A stretch of DNA of 23,156 nucleotides, from contig CAZVAD010000028.1 in the NCBI GenBank assembly GCA_964624645.1, positions 1 through 23,156 on the forward strand, read 5' to 3'. The notes below the pieces were generated by a model. It searched no databases, was not told the DNA's origin, and worked only from the letters and a program-made list of their open reading frames with translations. Origin of the DNA: Mariniphaga sp964624645. GTDB taxonomy: Bacteria; Bacteroidota; Bacteroidia; Bacteroidales; Prolixibacteraceae. Position numbers and translations under genes: made by a program. Below are positions 1 through 7,447 of this stretch, in pieces (within the stretch, counting starts at the first letter, position 1; every line of letters starts with the position of its first letter).

Positions 1-923
1 TTCGGGTTCGCCCGGTTTTCCTGGATGTTCCATTTCCCGGTGTGAAAGTCAACCGCCGGGTCGGTTACATCGTCACAATGCAAAATCAAAGCGCCTTCCT
101 TTTCCCAGTAGGATTTGACCGTGTGTCCGCTCATCGGGCCGTCTTCTGCGCCTCTGACGGTTACATCATCCGGGTTTACAATGATTTTCAACCCGAATGA
201 TTCATTGATCATATCCATATCTCCGCGGCTGTTTCCACCAACAATAAGCGGACGGGTTTTTATGTAGGTCTCAATGGTGTGGGCTTTCCCGTCATCCTGC
301 GGAATGGGCGGAATGATTTCTCCGGTTGTTTTTCCGTCTTTGACCACACTTTTCACCCCGATAATGTAGTTTTCGGGAATACCCAGCTCATCCGCCACAA
401 ACTTCTGATAGAGAAATTCAGGGGATGCCGACAGAATCCACACTTCAAAACCGTATTCTTTCAGATTGGCAATGAACGCTTTCATTTCGGGATAGAACTT
501 GCCCTGATACGATTTTACGTAGCAATCCTGTCCGATTCTCTCAATCTCTTCGGGCGTGAGGCCGGCAAGGAAATGAATCCGGTCTTCCACGTAAACTTTT
601 CCCACATTGTCGCCGTTTTTAACCATGCGGTCAAGAATGGCAAGTTTTTCTTTCGCCTCCTTGTCGTTTCTTTTTTTCAGCACTTCATCGGCATACTGGT
701 AAAGCGCTTCATCCGCCAGATAATGCGGAACCTGTCCGAAGACCGTACCATCACAATCAAATACGGCTGCTTTTCTGATATTCATCGTAAGGGTAGAGTT
801 CAGAAAAGTTTCCAGTCTTTCATTGATTTCCGGCGACCATCCTTTGATCTCACGGTACGTTTGTGCCTGTAAGCCCGGATAGTAAAAGGCAAACAGCAAC
901 GCAACAACTATTATTTTTTTCAT
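1..923 (-). CDS. Exported HAD-superfamily phosphatase (C-terminus beyond window)
   Basis: This is a partial gene: 307 residues are visible from the ATG and the reading frame is still open at the left edge. Residues 1-20 form a Sec signal peptide (Lys-Lys, hydrophobic core, likely cleavage after LQA). The HAD motifs are clear: DCDGT at 56-60 (nucleophile Asp56, general acid Asp58), ILSAS as the motif II Ser region, and GNSRGDMDM with Asp235/Asp237 as the metal-binding motif IV. The fold resembles the phosphoserine-phosphatase-like group (PF12710), which includes exported enzymes such as phosphorylcholine phosphatase. It therefore probably hydrolyses a phosphomonoester in the periplasm; the substrate cannot be read from sequence. 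It starts 30 bp after glpT on the same strand, so it is probably cotranscribed with the glycerol-3-phosphate genes, which suggests a phospholipid-headgroup or glycerophosphate role (inference). Confidence 0.85.
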   Translation of the reverse strand, partial: MKKIIVVALLFAFYYPGLQAQTYREIKGWSPEINERLETFLNSTLTMNIRKAAVFDCDGTVFGQVPHYLADEALYQYADEVLKKRNDKEAKEKLAILDRMVKNGDNVGKVYVEDRIHFLAGLTPEEIERIGQDCYVKSYQGKFYPEMKAFIANLKEYGFEVWILSASPEFLYQKFVADELGIPENYIIGVKSVVKDGKTTGEIIPPIPQDDGKAHTIETYIKTRPLIVGGNSRGDMDMINESFGLKIIVNPDDVTVRGAEDGPMSGHTVKSYWEKEGALILHCDDVTDPAVDFHTGKWNIQENRANP

Positions 924-953
924 TTACAAAAGTATTAAGTATTAGTATTAAAA

Positions 954-2288
954 TTATGCCGCCAATCTCCTTTTTTCCGTATTCCAGGTCATGGCGCTGA
1001 AAACAATGGCTAAGGCGCTGGCTGCAAGCATCAGCATAAATGCGGCATCCCAACCGGAATGGTCAACAATAAAACCGATGGCGATATTGGCTCCCAGAGC
1101 GCCTCCCAGGTAACCGAACAATCCGGTGAGCCCGGCTGCAGTTCCGGCTGCCTTTTTGGGCACAAGGTCAAGCGCCTGAACTCCAATTAACATCACAGGA
1201 CCGTAAATCAGAAATCCGATGGCAATCAGTGCGATGTTATCAATCATAACATGTCCCGGCGGATTTTTCCAGTAAACAATGATTGCAACAATCACCAGCA
1301 GCATATATATAATGGTAGCGGGAGCTCTTCTCCCCTTGAAAACTTTGTCAGAAATCCATCCGCAAAGCAGGGTTCCGGGTATTCCGGCATATTCATAGGC
1401 AAAGTATGCCCATCCTGATTCTTCCAGCGAAAAATGCTTGGCTTCGCTCAGGTAGGTCGGCGCCCAGTCAAGAATTCCGTAGCGCACCAGATAAATCATA
1501 ATGTTGGCAACAGCAATCAGCCAGAGAAATTTATTCCGGAAAACATACTTGAAAAATATCTCTTTGGTGGAGAACTCCTCCTCATGGCTTTCGTCATAAT
1601 CCTTCGGATAATCATTTTTATATTTTTCAATATTCGGCAACCCGCAGGATTGCGGGGTATCGCGAATGAGCAGATAAGCGATGAAAGCCACAACAATGGC
1701 AAGCATCGCCGGGAAGTAGAGCTTACTCTGCCAGTCGCCAAAAATGGCAACCCCCAGAACGGCAAGCGGCCCGATCAACCCGCCCCCGATGTTGTGGGCA
1801 ACATTCCAAATTGACATTTTTGTGCCTCTCTCCCTGGTAGAGAACCAGTGCACCATCACGCGCCCGCAAGGCGGCCATCCCATTCCCTGAAACCAACCGT
1901 TTATGAACATAATCACAAACATGATGGTTACCGATGATGTGAGCACGGGAAAAATACCCATACTGAGCATGGTAACTGCCGACAGCAACAAGCCTAAGCT
2001 GAGAAAAACCCGTGCGTTGCTCCGGTCTGAAACTCCAGCCATCAGAAATTTGCTCAATCCGTAAGAGATGGATATTGCCGAGAAAATAATACCAAGTGCT
2101 CCGCGCGAATACCCTTGCTCGATCAAATCGGGCATCACCAGTGAGAAGTTTTTCCTCACAAGATAATAACCGGCATAACCGATAAAAATACCTAAGAATA
2201 CCTGAAGACGAAGTCTTTTATACGTCGGATCAATTTTTTCCTCAGGCAACATGGGCTTGTGTGGCGCGGGTTTTAAAATTCCAATCAT
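954..2288 (-). CDS. glpT: Glycerol-3-phosphate:phosphate antiporter GlpT (MFS)
   Basis: This 444-residue, 12-helix major facilitator protein of the organophosphate:phosphate antiporter family imports sn-glycerol-3-phosphate across the inner membrane in exchange for inorganic phosphate. From memory, the sequence lines up with E. coli GlpT almost without gaps. The start ILKPAPHK...IDPTYKRLR is shared, and the substrate-site residues fall at the same numbers: Arg45 (in YYLVRKNF), His165 (in WNVAHNIGGG) and Arg269 (in YLVRYGILDW). Other family stretches are GWFQGMGWPPCGR, EYAGIPGTLLCGW and GFLIYGPVMLIG. That agreement favours GlpT over the hexose-phosphate (UhpT) or phosphoglycerate (PgtP) relatives. 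It lies 68 bp downstream of glpD on the same strand, which supports a G3P uptake and oxidation operon. Confidence 0.95.
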   Translation of the reverse strand: MIGILKPAPHKPMLPEEKIDPTYKRLRLQVFLGIFIGYAGYYLVRKNFSLVMPDLIEQGYSRGALGIIFSAISISYGLSKFLMAGVSDRSNARVFLSLGLLLSAVTMLSMGIFPVLTSSVTIMFVIMFINGWFQGMGWPPCGRVMVHWFSTRERGTKMSIWNVAHNIGGGLIGPLAVLGVAIFGDWQSKLYFPAMLAIVVAFIAYLLIRDTPQSCGLPNIEKYKNDYPKDYDESHEEEFSTKEIFFKYVFRNKFLWLIAVANIMIYLVRYGILDWAPTYLSEAKHFSLEESGWAYFAYEYAGIPGTLLCGWISDKVFKGRRAPATIIYMLLVIVAIIVYWKNPPGHVMIDNIALIAIGFLIYGPVMLIGVQALDLVPKKAAGTAAGLTGLFGYLGGALGANIAIGFIVDHSGWDAAFMLMLAASALAIVFSAMTWNTEKRRLAA

Positions 2289-2306
2289 TTTATTTTGTTA
2301 AAAGTG

Positions 2307-2326
2307 AACCGCATAAAAAGCGGGTT
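2307..2326 (-). other. Intercistronic hairpin between glpD and glpT
   Basis: AACCGC (2307-2312) pairs with GCGGGTT (2320-2326) across a 7-nt loop, with one bulged G. It lies in the 68-bp glpD-glpT spacer. The transcript after it is not a clean U run, so it is more likely an mRNA-processing, stability or weak attenuation element than a full terminator. Function is inferred. Confidence 0.35.
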
Positions 2327-2356
2327 AAAAAAGTGTAAATTAAATTTTTAAATTAT

Positions 2357-3928
2357 TTACGACAGGAAATAGCCCTTGGCTATTCCGGTATATTCACGAA
2401 CCTGATCTTCTTCCCAGGCTTTGTCTTTTCCAAGTTCTTTAGCCAGGACTGATGCGACCTTAGGCGCCATTTCAATGGAAGCGCGGGCGTCCATATATAA
2501 TGCCCTGACTCTGCGTGCCAGCACATCATCAACAGTTCTGGCCATCTCTTTCCGCACTGCCCAGACAACTTCAGCTACAGTAAACTCAAGTTTTCCGTTC
2601 AGTTTTTCTGCATATTCCGGATTCTCTTTCTGCAATTTGATAATCTCCTCCTGGTCTGTGCCATAAACATACAGATGATTATCCATATCGGGATTTTCCT
2701 GATATCCGTGAATCTTCAGCGTTTTGGTCTTGCATGGCTTAAAAGAGAGATTATTTGTTTTGATACCAAGGTCGATGGTCTCTTCTGCCATGATGCGGTA
2801 GGTTGTCCATTTTCCGCCGGTGATGGTGATAAGCCCGGAATCGGCTGCCAGCAGTTTATGGCTGCGCGAAATCTCCTTGGTTTTCATTTCATCGGATTGT
2901 TTCTTTGGCGCAGCAAGCGGCCTGAGTCCGGCAAACACGCACAACACATCTTTCCTCTGCGGCTTTTTGACTAAATATCTGCCGGCGGTTTCCAGAATGA
3001 AATCAACCTCTTCCTCCAAAGCAACCGGCTCCAGAACAAACTCCTTGACCGGCGTATCGGTGGTGCCGAGAATAACCCGGTTATGCCACGGCACGCCAAA
3101 CATCACCCTGCCGTCGCTGGTTTTGGGAACCATAATGGCATCGTCACCGCCCAGAAATGATTTGTCCACCACAAGGTGAACGCCCTGACTTGGCCGCACC
3201 AGCGGGTGCTCTTCGGGGGTATCCATTTTGATGATATCGTCCACAAAAATTCCGGTGGCGTTGATGATGCATTTTCCCTTCAGGTTAAAACTGCCTCCAT
3301 CCAGAGCATCTTCAACAACAACACCCGTGACTTTGCCCTGCCCATCCTTGAGCAGTTGCGTAACTCTTGCGTGATTCACTACGGTAGCGCCCTGGTCAAT
3401 AGCCGTCTGCACCATGTGTATGGCCAGCCGGGAGTCGTCAAACTGTCCGTCCTGATATGAAACGCCTCCCCTGAGACTCTTTTGCTCAATCTGAGGAACA
3501 TATTTGACAACCGATTTTTTGCTCAGCGGAAGTGAACGGCTGAGGCTCATGCGTCCGGCAAGCAGGTCATAAACCGTTAATCCGATGGTGTAGAAAGGTT
3601 TTTCCCACCACAGGTAATTGCCAATTATAAACCGTTGATTCTTTACCAGATGAGGCGCATTTTTGCGGAGATATCCCCGTTCGCGCAATGCCTCCCGCAC
3701 CAGTTTCACATCGCCTTTCTGAAGATAGCGCACCCCGCCGTGCACAAGTTTTGTACTTCTGCTGGAGGTGGCTTTTGTAAAATCAACCTGTTCCAGCAAT
3801 ACTGTTTTATAACCGCGGCTGGCTGCATCCACTGCAATGCCAATTCCGGTTGCCCCGCCGCCAATCACAATAAAATCCCACTCTGTTTCAGAGCTTTTTA
3901 ATTGTTGAATATATGCTTCTCGTTTCAT
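2357..3928 (-). CDS. glpD: FAD-dependent glycerol-3-phosphate dehydrogenase
   Basis: This 523-residue flavoprotein oxidises sn-glycerol-3-phosphate to dihydroxyacetone phosphate and passes electrons to the quinone pool at the cytoplasmic face of the inner membrane. The N-terminus carries the FAD-binding Rossmann motif (GGGATG at 23-28, acidic Glu46 ending strand beta-2). The family signature TSSRSTKLVHGGVRYL follows, then central DAO-family segments such as VPWHNRVILGTTDTP and ITGGKWTTYR. The last 120 or so residues match the C-terminal helical domain of GlpD (PF16901-like, with EVVWAVRKEMARTVDDVLARR). Length is normal for the single-subunit enzyme. It is the first gene of the operon glpD-glpT-HAD, and a phylum-type promoter lies just upstream. 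No glpK or glpF is visible here, so in this window the substrate source is GlpT. Confidence 0.95.
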   Translation of the reverse strand: MKREAYIQQLKSSETEWDFIVIGGGATGIGIAVDAASRGYKTVLLEQVDFTKATSSRSTKLVHGGVRYLQKGDVKLVREALRERGYLRKNAPHLVKNQRFIIGNYLWWEKPFYTIGLTVYDLLAGRMSLSRSLPLSKKSVVKYVPQIEQKSLRGGVSYQDGQFDDSRLAIHMVQTAIDQGATVVNHARVTQLLKDGQGKVTGVVVEDALDGGSFNLKGKCIINATGIFVDDIIKMDTPEEHPLVRPSQGVHLVVDKSFLGGDDAIMVPKTSDGRVMFGVPWHNRVILGTTDTPVKEFVLEPVALEEEVDFILETAGRYLVKKPQRKDVLCVFAGLRPLAAPKKQSDEMKTKEISRSHKLLAADSGLITITGGKWTTYRIMAEETIDLGIKTNNLSFKPCKTKTLKIHGYQENPDMDNHLYVYGTDQEEIIKLQKENPEYAEKLNGKLEFTVAEVVWAVRKEMARTVDDVLARRVRALYMDARASIEMAPKVASVLAKELGKDKAWEEDQVREYTGIAKGYFLS

Positions 3929-3945
3929 AATTGGAAATTTTCGTA

Positions 3946-3976
3946 CAATTATAAATATTTTTGAAGCATATTCAAA
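3946..3976 (-). promoter_or_regulatory. Predicted promoter of the glpD operon
   Basis: Read on the minus strand, TTTG (plus 3973-3976), a 19-nt spacer and TATAATTG (plus 3946-3953) match the Bacteroidota promoter pattern TTTG / TAnnTTTG with one mismatch. The start would lie near 3938-3942, giving a leader of roughly 10-15 nt before the glpD ATG. Confidence 0.6.
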
Positions 3977-4314
3977 ATAAAATCGAAAGAAATTAAATGT
4001 TATCGAAACTTAAGAGGCAGTTTTCAAAACATAAGTTTGTGTTCAAGTTTCATATTGATGTTTTTAAAAATTTCGTTTCTGAGTTAAACGGAATATAAAA
4101 ACCTAAATTCAGTATTTATTTAAGATAAGTTTAAACTATAATTATGTTCTGCATATCAGGGACTTACGTCATTTGAGAAAAATCCCCGTATTATTCATAA
4201 CTGGTTTCGCTATTTTTCTGATTTGAACAGCAATATCTTATTCGGAAAATCTGACTTCAAAAAAAGTTTTAAGAAAAATACGCTTTAAATTCTCAGGAAT
4301 ATCCGGGGATAAAA
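3977..4314. other. AT-rich intergenic region upstream of glpD, with repeated AAGTTT motifs
   Basis: No credible gene is present: all frames are broken by stops and the bases are strongly AT-rich. The visible structure is a set of AAGTTT-type sequences upstream of the glpD promoter: GAAACTT at 4005-4011, AAGTTT at 4033-4038, AAGTTTC at 4045-4051, and the perfect palindrome AGTTTAAACT at 4128-4137. The first and third form an inverted repeat with a 33-nt spacer. They could be regulator sites, or chance in AT-rich DNA. Nothing tRNA- or riboswitch-like was recognised. Confidence 0.3.
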
Positions 4315-4638
4315 TCATGCTTTACCCAGGCGTTCAAAAATTTCTTCAATTTTGATTTTTTCTTTGTGAAGAATCACAAGCTGTATTTTTTCTTCTTTCA
4401 GCAAGTCACTGACATTTGGGCCAACTTCTCCTGTTATGATAGTGGTTACTCCCTTCTTCTTCAACAGTTCAACCAGTTTGATCCCACTATGCTCACTATC
4501 CTTGAAAGGATTTTTCTCAAAAGCGGACTCGCCCGTTGCAGGTTGGTGAATGACAAAGTATTCGCATTTCCCGAAGCGCAGGTCAAGCAGAGATTTTGGG
4601 GTTTTTCCTCTGGATGGAATAGCAAAAATTTTATTCAT
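4315..4638 (-). CDS. NifX/NifB-type iron-molybdenum cofactor-binding-like small protein
   Basis: This 107-residue protein belongs to the dinitrogenase iron-molybdenum cofactor family (PF02579; RNase-H-like fold, also called the MTH1175-like family). Typical marks are the N-terminal strand KIFAIPSRGKTPKSLLDLRFGK, the segment FVIHQPATGE, and TTIITGEVGPNVSDLL, the stretch that in relatives reads like '(V)I(A/T)G.(I/M)G..A...L'. In nitrogenase systems the family carries metal-sulfur cofactors, but single-domain members are common in organisms without nitrogenase and their role there is unclear. No nif genes, MinD/Mrp-like ATPases or CxxC ferredoxins are next to it, so it is a monocistronic orphan here. 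Its Cys (CEYF) is in the N-terminal half. Confidence 0.8.
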   Translation of the reverse strand: MNKIFAIPSRGKTPKSLLDLRFGKCEYFVIHQPATGESAFEKNPFKDSEHSGIKLVELLKKKGVTTIITGEVGPNVSDLLKEEKIQLVILHKEKIKIEEIFERLGKA

Positions 4639-4880
4639 AACATATTATCTGATGGTTATTTTTATTGTAACAATTCAAATCACGAAAGTATCATTTTTAT
4701 TTACAAGAGCCATTGTTTCGGCTGCTTCTTATAATTCAACGCAAGATATTGGCAATGTGTTGCATCTTCTGCCTCTAATTTGAATAGCAAAGCAAAAATA
4801 TTCATACTTCATACCTCGCAGCGCATGTCATCGTGAATATTTTTTTAAAAATCAACCACAACATAAATTATTTTTTGAGC

Positions 4881-4888
4881 TATATTTG
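4881..4888 (+). promoter_or_regulatory. Predicted -7 promoter element for the SPOR-purF-like pair
   Basis: TATATTTG is a perfect TAnnTTTG element ending 17 nt before the ATG at 4906. No good TTTG is found about 19 nt upstream, so only the -7 half is supported. Confidence 0.5.
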
Positions 4889-4905
4889 CGCTCAGTTTTG
4901 AAAAA

Positions 4906-5391
4906 ATGAAAAAATTTCTTTTGGGGATAATTATTCTTTTGTTCTGCGGAACAGTAACTGCACAGGTTGCCTTTCCGTCATGGGGGGATACAACAAAAAG
5001 TGCAGGGCTGACGAATAACACTTCACTCCCCATTCTTGAGAAACTGGATATCAGACAGGATCAGGAGCTGGAAAGAATGCTGGAGTGGCATGTGAACAAC
5101 AATAAGAAACGCGACGGAATGGAAGGCTATCGCGTTGAAATATTTTTCAGCTCGGCGCTCAATGCCAAAGATGAGGCGCTCCGGCAAAAAAGAAATTTCC
5201 TCTCAAATTACCCCGACTACCCTGTACACATTAAATTTACAGCACCTAATTTCAGGGTGAGAGTCGGTGATTTCAGAACTAAAAACGAAGCGCTGAAGCT
5301 TCATAAACAAATACAAAAAGATTATCCGGGCGCTTTTATCGTGCCGGACATTATTGATTTTCCCTTGTTGAAACCCAAAAAAGATGAGTGA
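4906..5391 (+). CDS. Exported SPOR-domain protein
   Basis: This 161-residue protein has a signal peptide at residues 1-19 (MKKFLLG... ending TVTA before Gln20; there is no lipobox Cys). A linker follows, then a C-terminal SPOR-type domain (PF05036-like) from about residue 78 to 155. The domain shows the pattern YRVEIFFSS, then YPVHIKFTAPNFRVRVGDFRTKNEALKLHKQIQKDYPGAFIVPD: a repeated beta-alpha-beta with the RVGDF core. SPOR domains bind peptidoglycan stripped of stem peptides, usually at the division site, so this is probably a periplasmic cell-wall-associated protein. Its last 8 nt overlap the next gene, whose start is read from the same mRNA, so the two are likely translationally coupled. 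A link between a wall-binding protein and a purine-type enzyme is unexplained. Confidence 0.8.
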   Translation: MKKFLLGIIILLFCGTVTAQVAFPSWGDTTKSAGLTNNTSLPILEKLDIRQDQELERMLEWHVNNNKKRDGMEGYRVEIFFSSALNAKDEALRQKRNFLSNYPDYPVHIKFTAPNFRVRVGDFRTKNEALKLHKQIQKDYPGAFIVPDIIDFPLLKPKKDE

Positions 5392-7282
5392 CCAGATTAA
5401 GCATGAATGCGGCATAGCGCTGATTCGCTTACTTAAGCCGTTGTCCTATTACAAAGAAAAATACGGCACATGGAAATACGGTTTGGACAAACTGTATCTG
5501 ATGATGCAAAAACAACACAACCGCGGACAGGATGGCGCCGGAATGGTGTGTGTCAAAGGGGATTTGTCTCCCGGAAGTTCCTATATCAACCGCTACAGAT
5601 CCATAAACCAGAATCCTATTTTTGATATTTTCAATAAGGTCAGTAAGTCACTGAAAAAGGCTCAGAACAAAGGGATTGATGTGAGTGACTGCAATTGGGC
5701 TTATGAGCATTTTCCCTATGCCGGCAATCTTTATCTGGGGCATCTCCGCCACGCAACCTTCGGAAGAAACACCATTGAGTTTGTGCATCCGGTGATGCGG
5801 CAGAACAACTGGAAATCACGAAATCTGGTTCTTGCCGGAAATTTCACAATCACCAATACCCGTGAACTTTTTCAGGTGCTCATTGAATTGGGGCAGCACC
5901 CCAAAGCCTATACAGACACGGTTACTGCACTCGAAAAAGTCGGGCATTTTTTAGATGAAGAAAACCAGTTCCTTTTTCGGAAATACAAAAACGAAGGTTA
6001 CAGAAACAAGGACATTTCCCCATTAATTGAAGAGAATCTGGATATTCAGAATATTCTGGAGCGCGCTACCAAAGACTGGGATGGCGGTTACGTCATGGCA
6101 GGTCTCCTCGGACATGGCGATGCCTTTGTGGTGCGCGACCCGTGGGGGATTCGCCCCGCCCACTATTATTATGACGATGAAATTGTGGTGGTTGCCTCGG
6201 AGAGGCCGGTCATTCAGACGGTGATGAATGTTGGCTGGAATGAAGTTCAGGAAATTGAACCGGGGGAAGCGCTGGTTATCAAAAAGAAAGGGGATATTAT
6301 CCGTCAGATGATCCGCGTACCGCAAACAAGAAGCTCCTGCTCTTTTGAAAGGGTATATTTCTCAAGAGGCAGCGACCGGAGTATCTATCAGGAACGCAAG
6401 GAGTTAGGCAGGCTGCTTAGTCCTAAAATTCTCAAGACAATCAATTATGATTTGGCCAACACCGTATTCTCCTATATTCCCAATACTGCCGAAACCGCTT
6501 TCTACGGCATGATGGAGGGCGTCAGGGCGTATCTGGCCAAATGGAAAATGGAGCAATTAAAGGGGAGCAATGGCAATTTGAAAGATGACGAAATAAAAAG
6601 AATCATTTCGGTTGAGCCAAGAGTGGAAATGATTGCCATTAAAGACGTAAAATTGCGCACATTCATTGCCAGCGATGCCAGCCGCGAGGATATGGTGGCT
6701 CACGTGTACGACGTAACTTACGGTGTTGTGAAAAAAAATGTGGATACCCTGGTCGTTATTGACGACTCCATCGTTCGGGGAACCACCCTAAAAACCAGCA
6801 TATTAAGAATTTTAGACCGGTTGAATCCCAAAAAAATAATCGTAATTTCCTCTGCGCCGCAAATCCGTTATCCGGATTGCTATGGCATTGACATGGCCTA
6901 TTTTGATAAACTCATTGCATTCAACGCAGCCATTGTGCTTTTGAAAGAACAGGGAAAAGAAGATGTTATCAGCGATGTTTACCGCAAATGCAAGGAACAG
7001 GAGAACCTGCCCAAAGAGGAAATTATAAACTATGTCCGGGAGATATACAAGCCATTTACTGCCGAACAGATTTCAGAGAAAATTGCTGAACTACTGAAGC
7101 CCGGTGACTGCCGGGCAGAAGTGCAGGTTGTATATCAATCCGTTGAAAATCTTCACAAAGCGTGTCCCAACGATACCGGCGACTGGTATTTCACCGGGAA
7201 CTATCCCACCTCCGGCGGAAACCGCGTAACCAATTCTGCATTTATCAATTACGTGGAAGGCAGAGAGGAACGGGCCTATTGA
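5384..7282 (+). CDS. purF: Amidophosphoribosyltransferase (long, divergent PurF-type enzyme)
   Basis: This 632-residue protein has two domains. At the N-terminus is a class II (Ntn) glutamine amidotransferase: Cys9 in ECGIALI is the likely nucleophile after removal of an 8-residue leader, followed by QHNRGQDGAGM, GHLRHATFG and the oxyanion-hole region LAGNFTITNT. At the C-terminus is a type I phosphoribosyltransferase with the PRPP loop VVIDDSIVRGTT (457-468, Asp460-Asp461). RDPWGIRPAHYY and RYPDCYGID are also PurF-like. PurF converts PRPP and glutamine to phosphoribosylamine, the first step of purine synthesis. Ordinary PurF is about 470-500 residues. This protein is about 130 longer, and the usual catalytic-loop region GRTFI...VRxKLN is altered (LRTFI...AHVYDVTYG). 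It could be the main PurF or a paralogue with a changed acceptor; I use the symbol only for the family. Confidence 0.8.
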   Translation: MSDQIKHECGIALIRLLKPLSYYKEKYGTWKYGLDKLYLMMQKQHNRGQDGAGMVCVKGDLSPGSSYINRYRSINQNPIFDIFNKVSKSLKKAQNKGIDVSDCNWAYEHFPYAGNLYLGHLRHATFGRNTIEFVHPVMRQNNWKSRNLVLAGNFTITNTRELFQVLIELGQHPKAYTDTVTALEKVGHFLDEENQFLFRKYKNEGYRNKDISPLIEENLDIQNILERATKDWDGGYVMAGLLGHGDAFVVRDPWGIRPAHYYYDDEIVVVASERPVIQTVMNVGWNEVQEIEPGEALVIKKKGDIIRQMIRVPQTRSSCSFERVYFSRGSDRSIYQERKELGRLLSPKILKTINYDLANTVFSYIPNTAETAFYGMMEGVRAYLAKWKMEQLKGSNGNLKDDEIKRIISVEPRVEMIAIKDVKLRTFIASDASREDMVAHVYDVTYGVVKKNVDTLVVIDDSIVRGTTLKTSILRILDRLNPKKIIVISSAPQIRYPDCYGIDMAYFDKLIAFNAAIVLLKEQGKEDVISDVYRKCKEQENLPKEEIINYVREIYKPFTAEQISEKIAELLKPGDCRAEVQVVYQSVENLHKACPNDTGDWYFTGNYPTSGGNRVTNSAFINYVEGREERAY

Positions 7283-7334
7283 AAATGTTAATGAAATGTA
7301 AAACATTTTTTTAAATCTCCTGTTTAATAATGTG

Positions 7335-7421
7335 CCTCTGAAAACGGAAGGTTCAATTTGTCATGGCGTATTATTATTTTCCCTTAGGAGGAGAAAAAAT
7401 TTCCTTCCGTTTTTTCAGGGG
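7335..7421. terminator. Large imperfect inverted repeat between convergent genes, probable bidirectional terminator
   Basis: The arm 7335-7351 (cctctgaaaacggaagg) pairs with 7403-7421 with a 2-nt bulge and one G-T pair, across a loop of about 51 nt. Inside the loop, TTTTC..CC (7376-7383) can pair with GGAGAAAA (7389-7396), giving a nested hairpin. It lies between the converging purF-like and pssA genes. T/A runs flank the stem on both strands, as expected for an element serving both directions. Confidence 0.5.
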
Positions 7422-7447
7422 TTTATTTTTAGATACCATCCTTCATG

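Noticed and set aside
279..872. A 197-codon plus-strand open frame at the left end
   Set aside because: It is antisense to the HAD phosphatase, whose catalytic motifs fall in the minus frame that stays open to the edge.
4141..4260. Short hydrophobic reading (HLRKIPVLFITGFAIFLI) suggesting a gene remnant in the glpD upstream gap
   Set aside because: It is only about 18 codons, has no proper start and stops at once; chance in AT-rich sequence is more likely.
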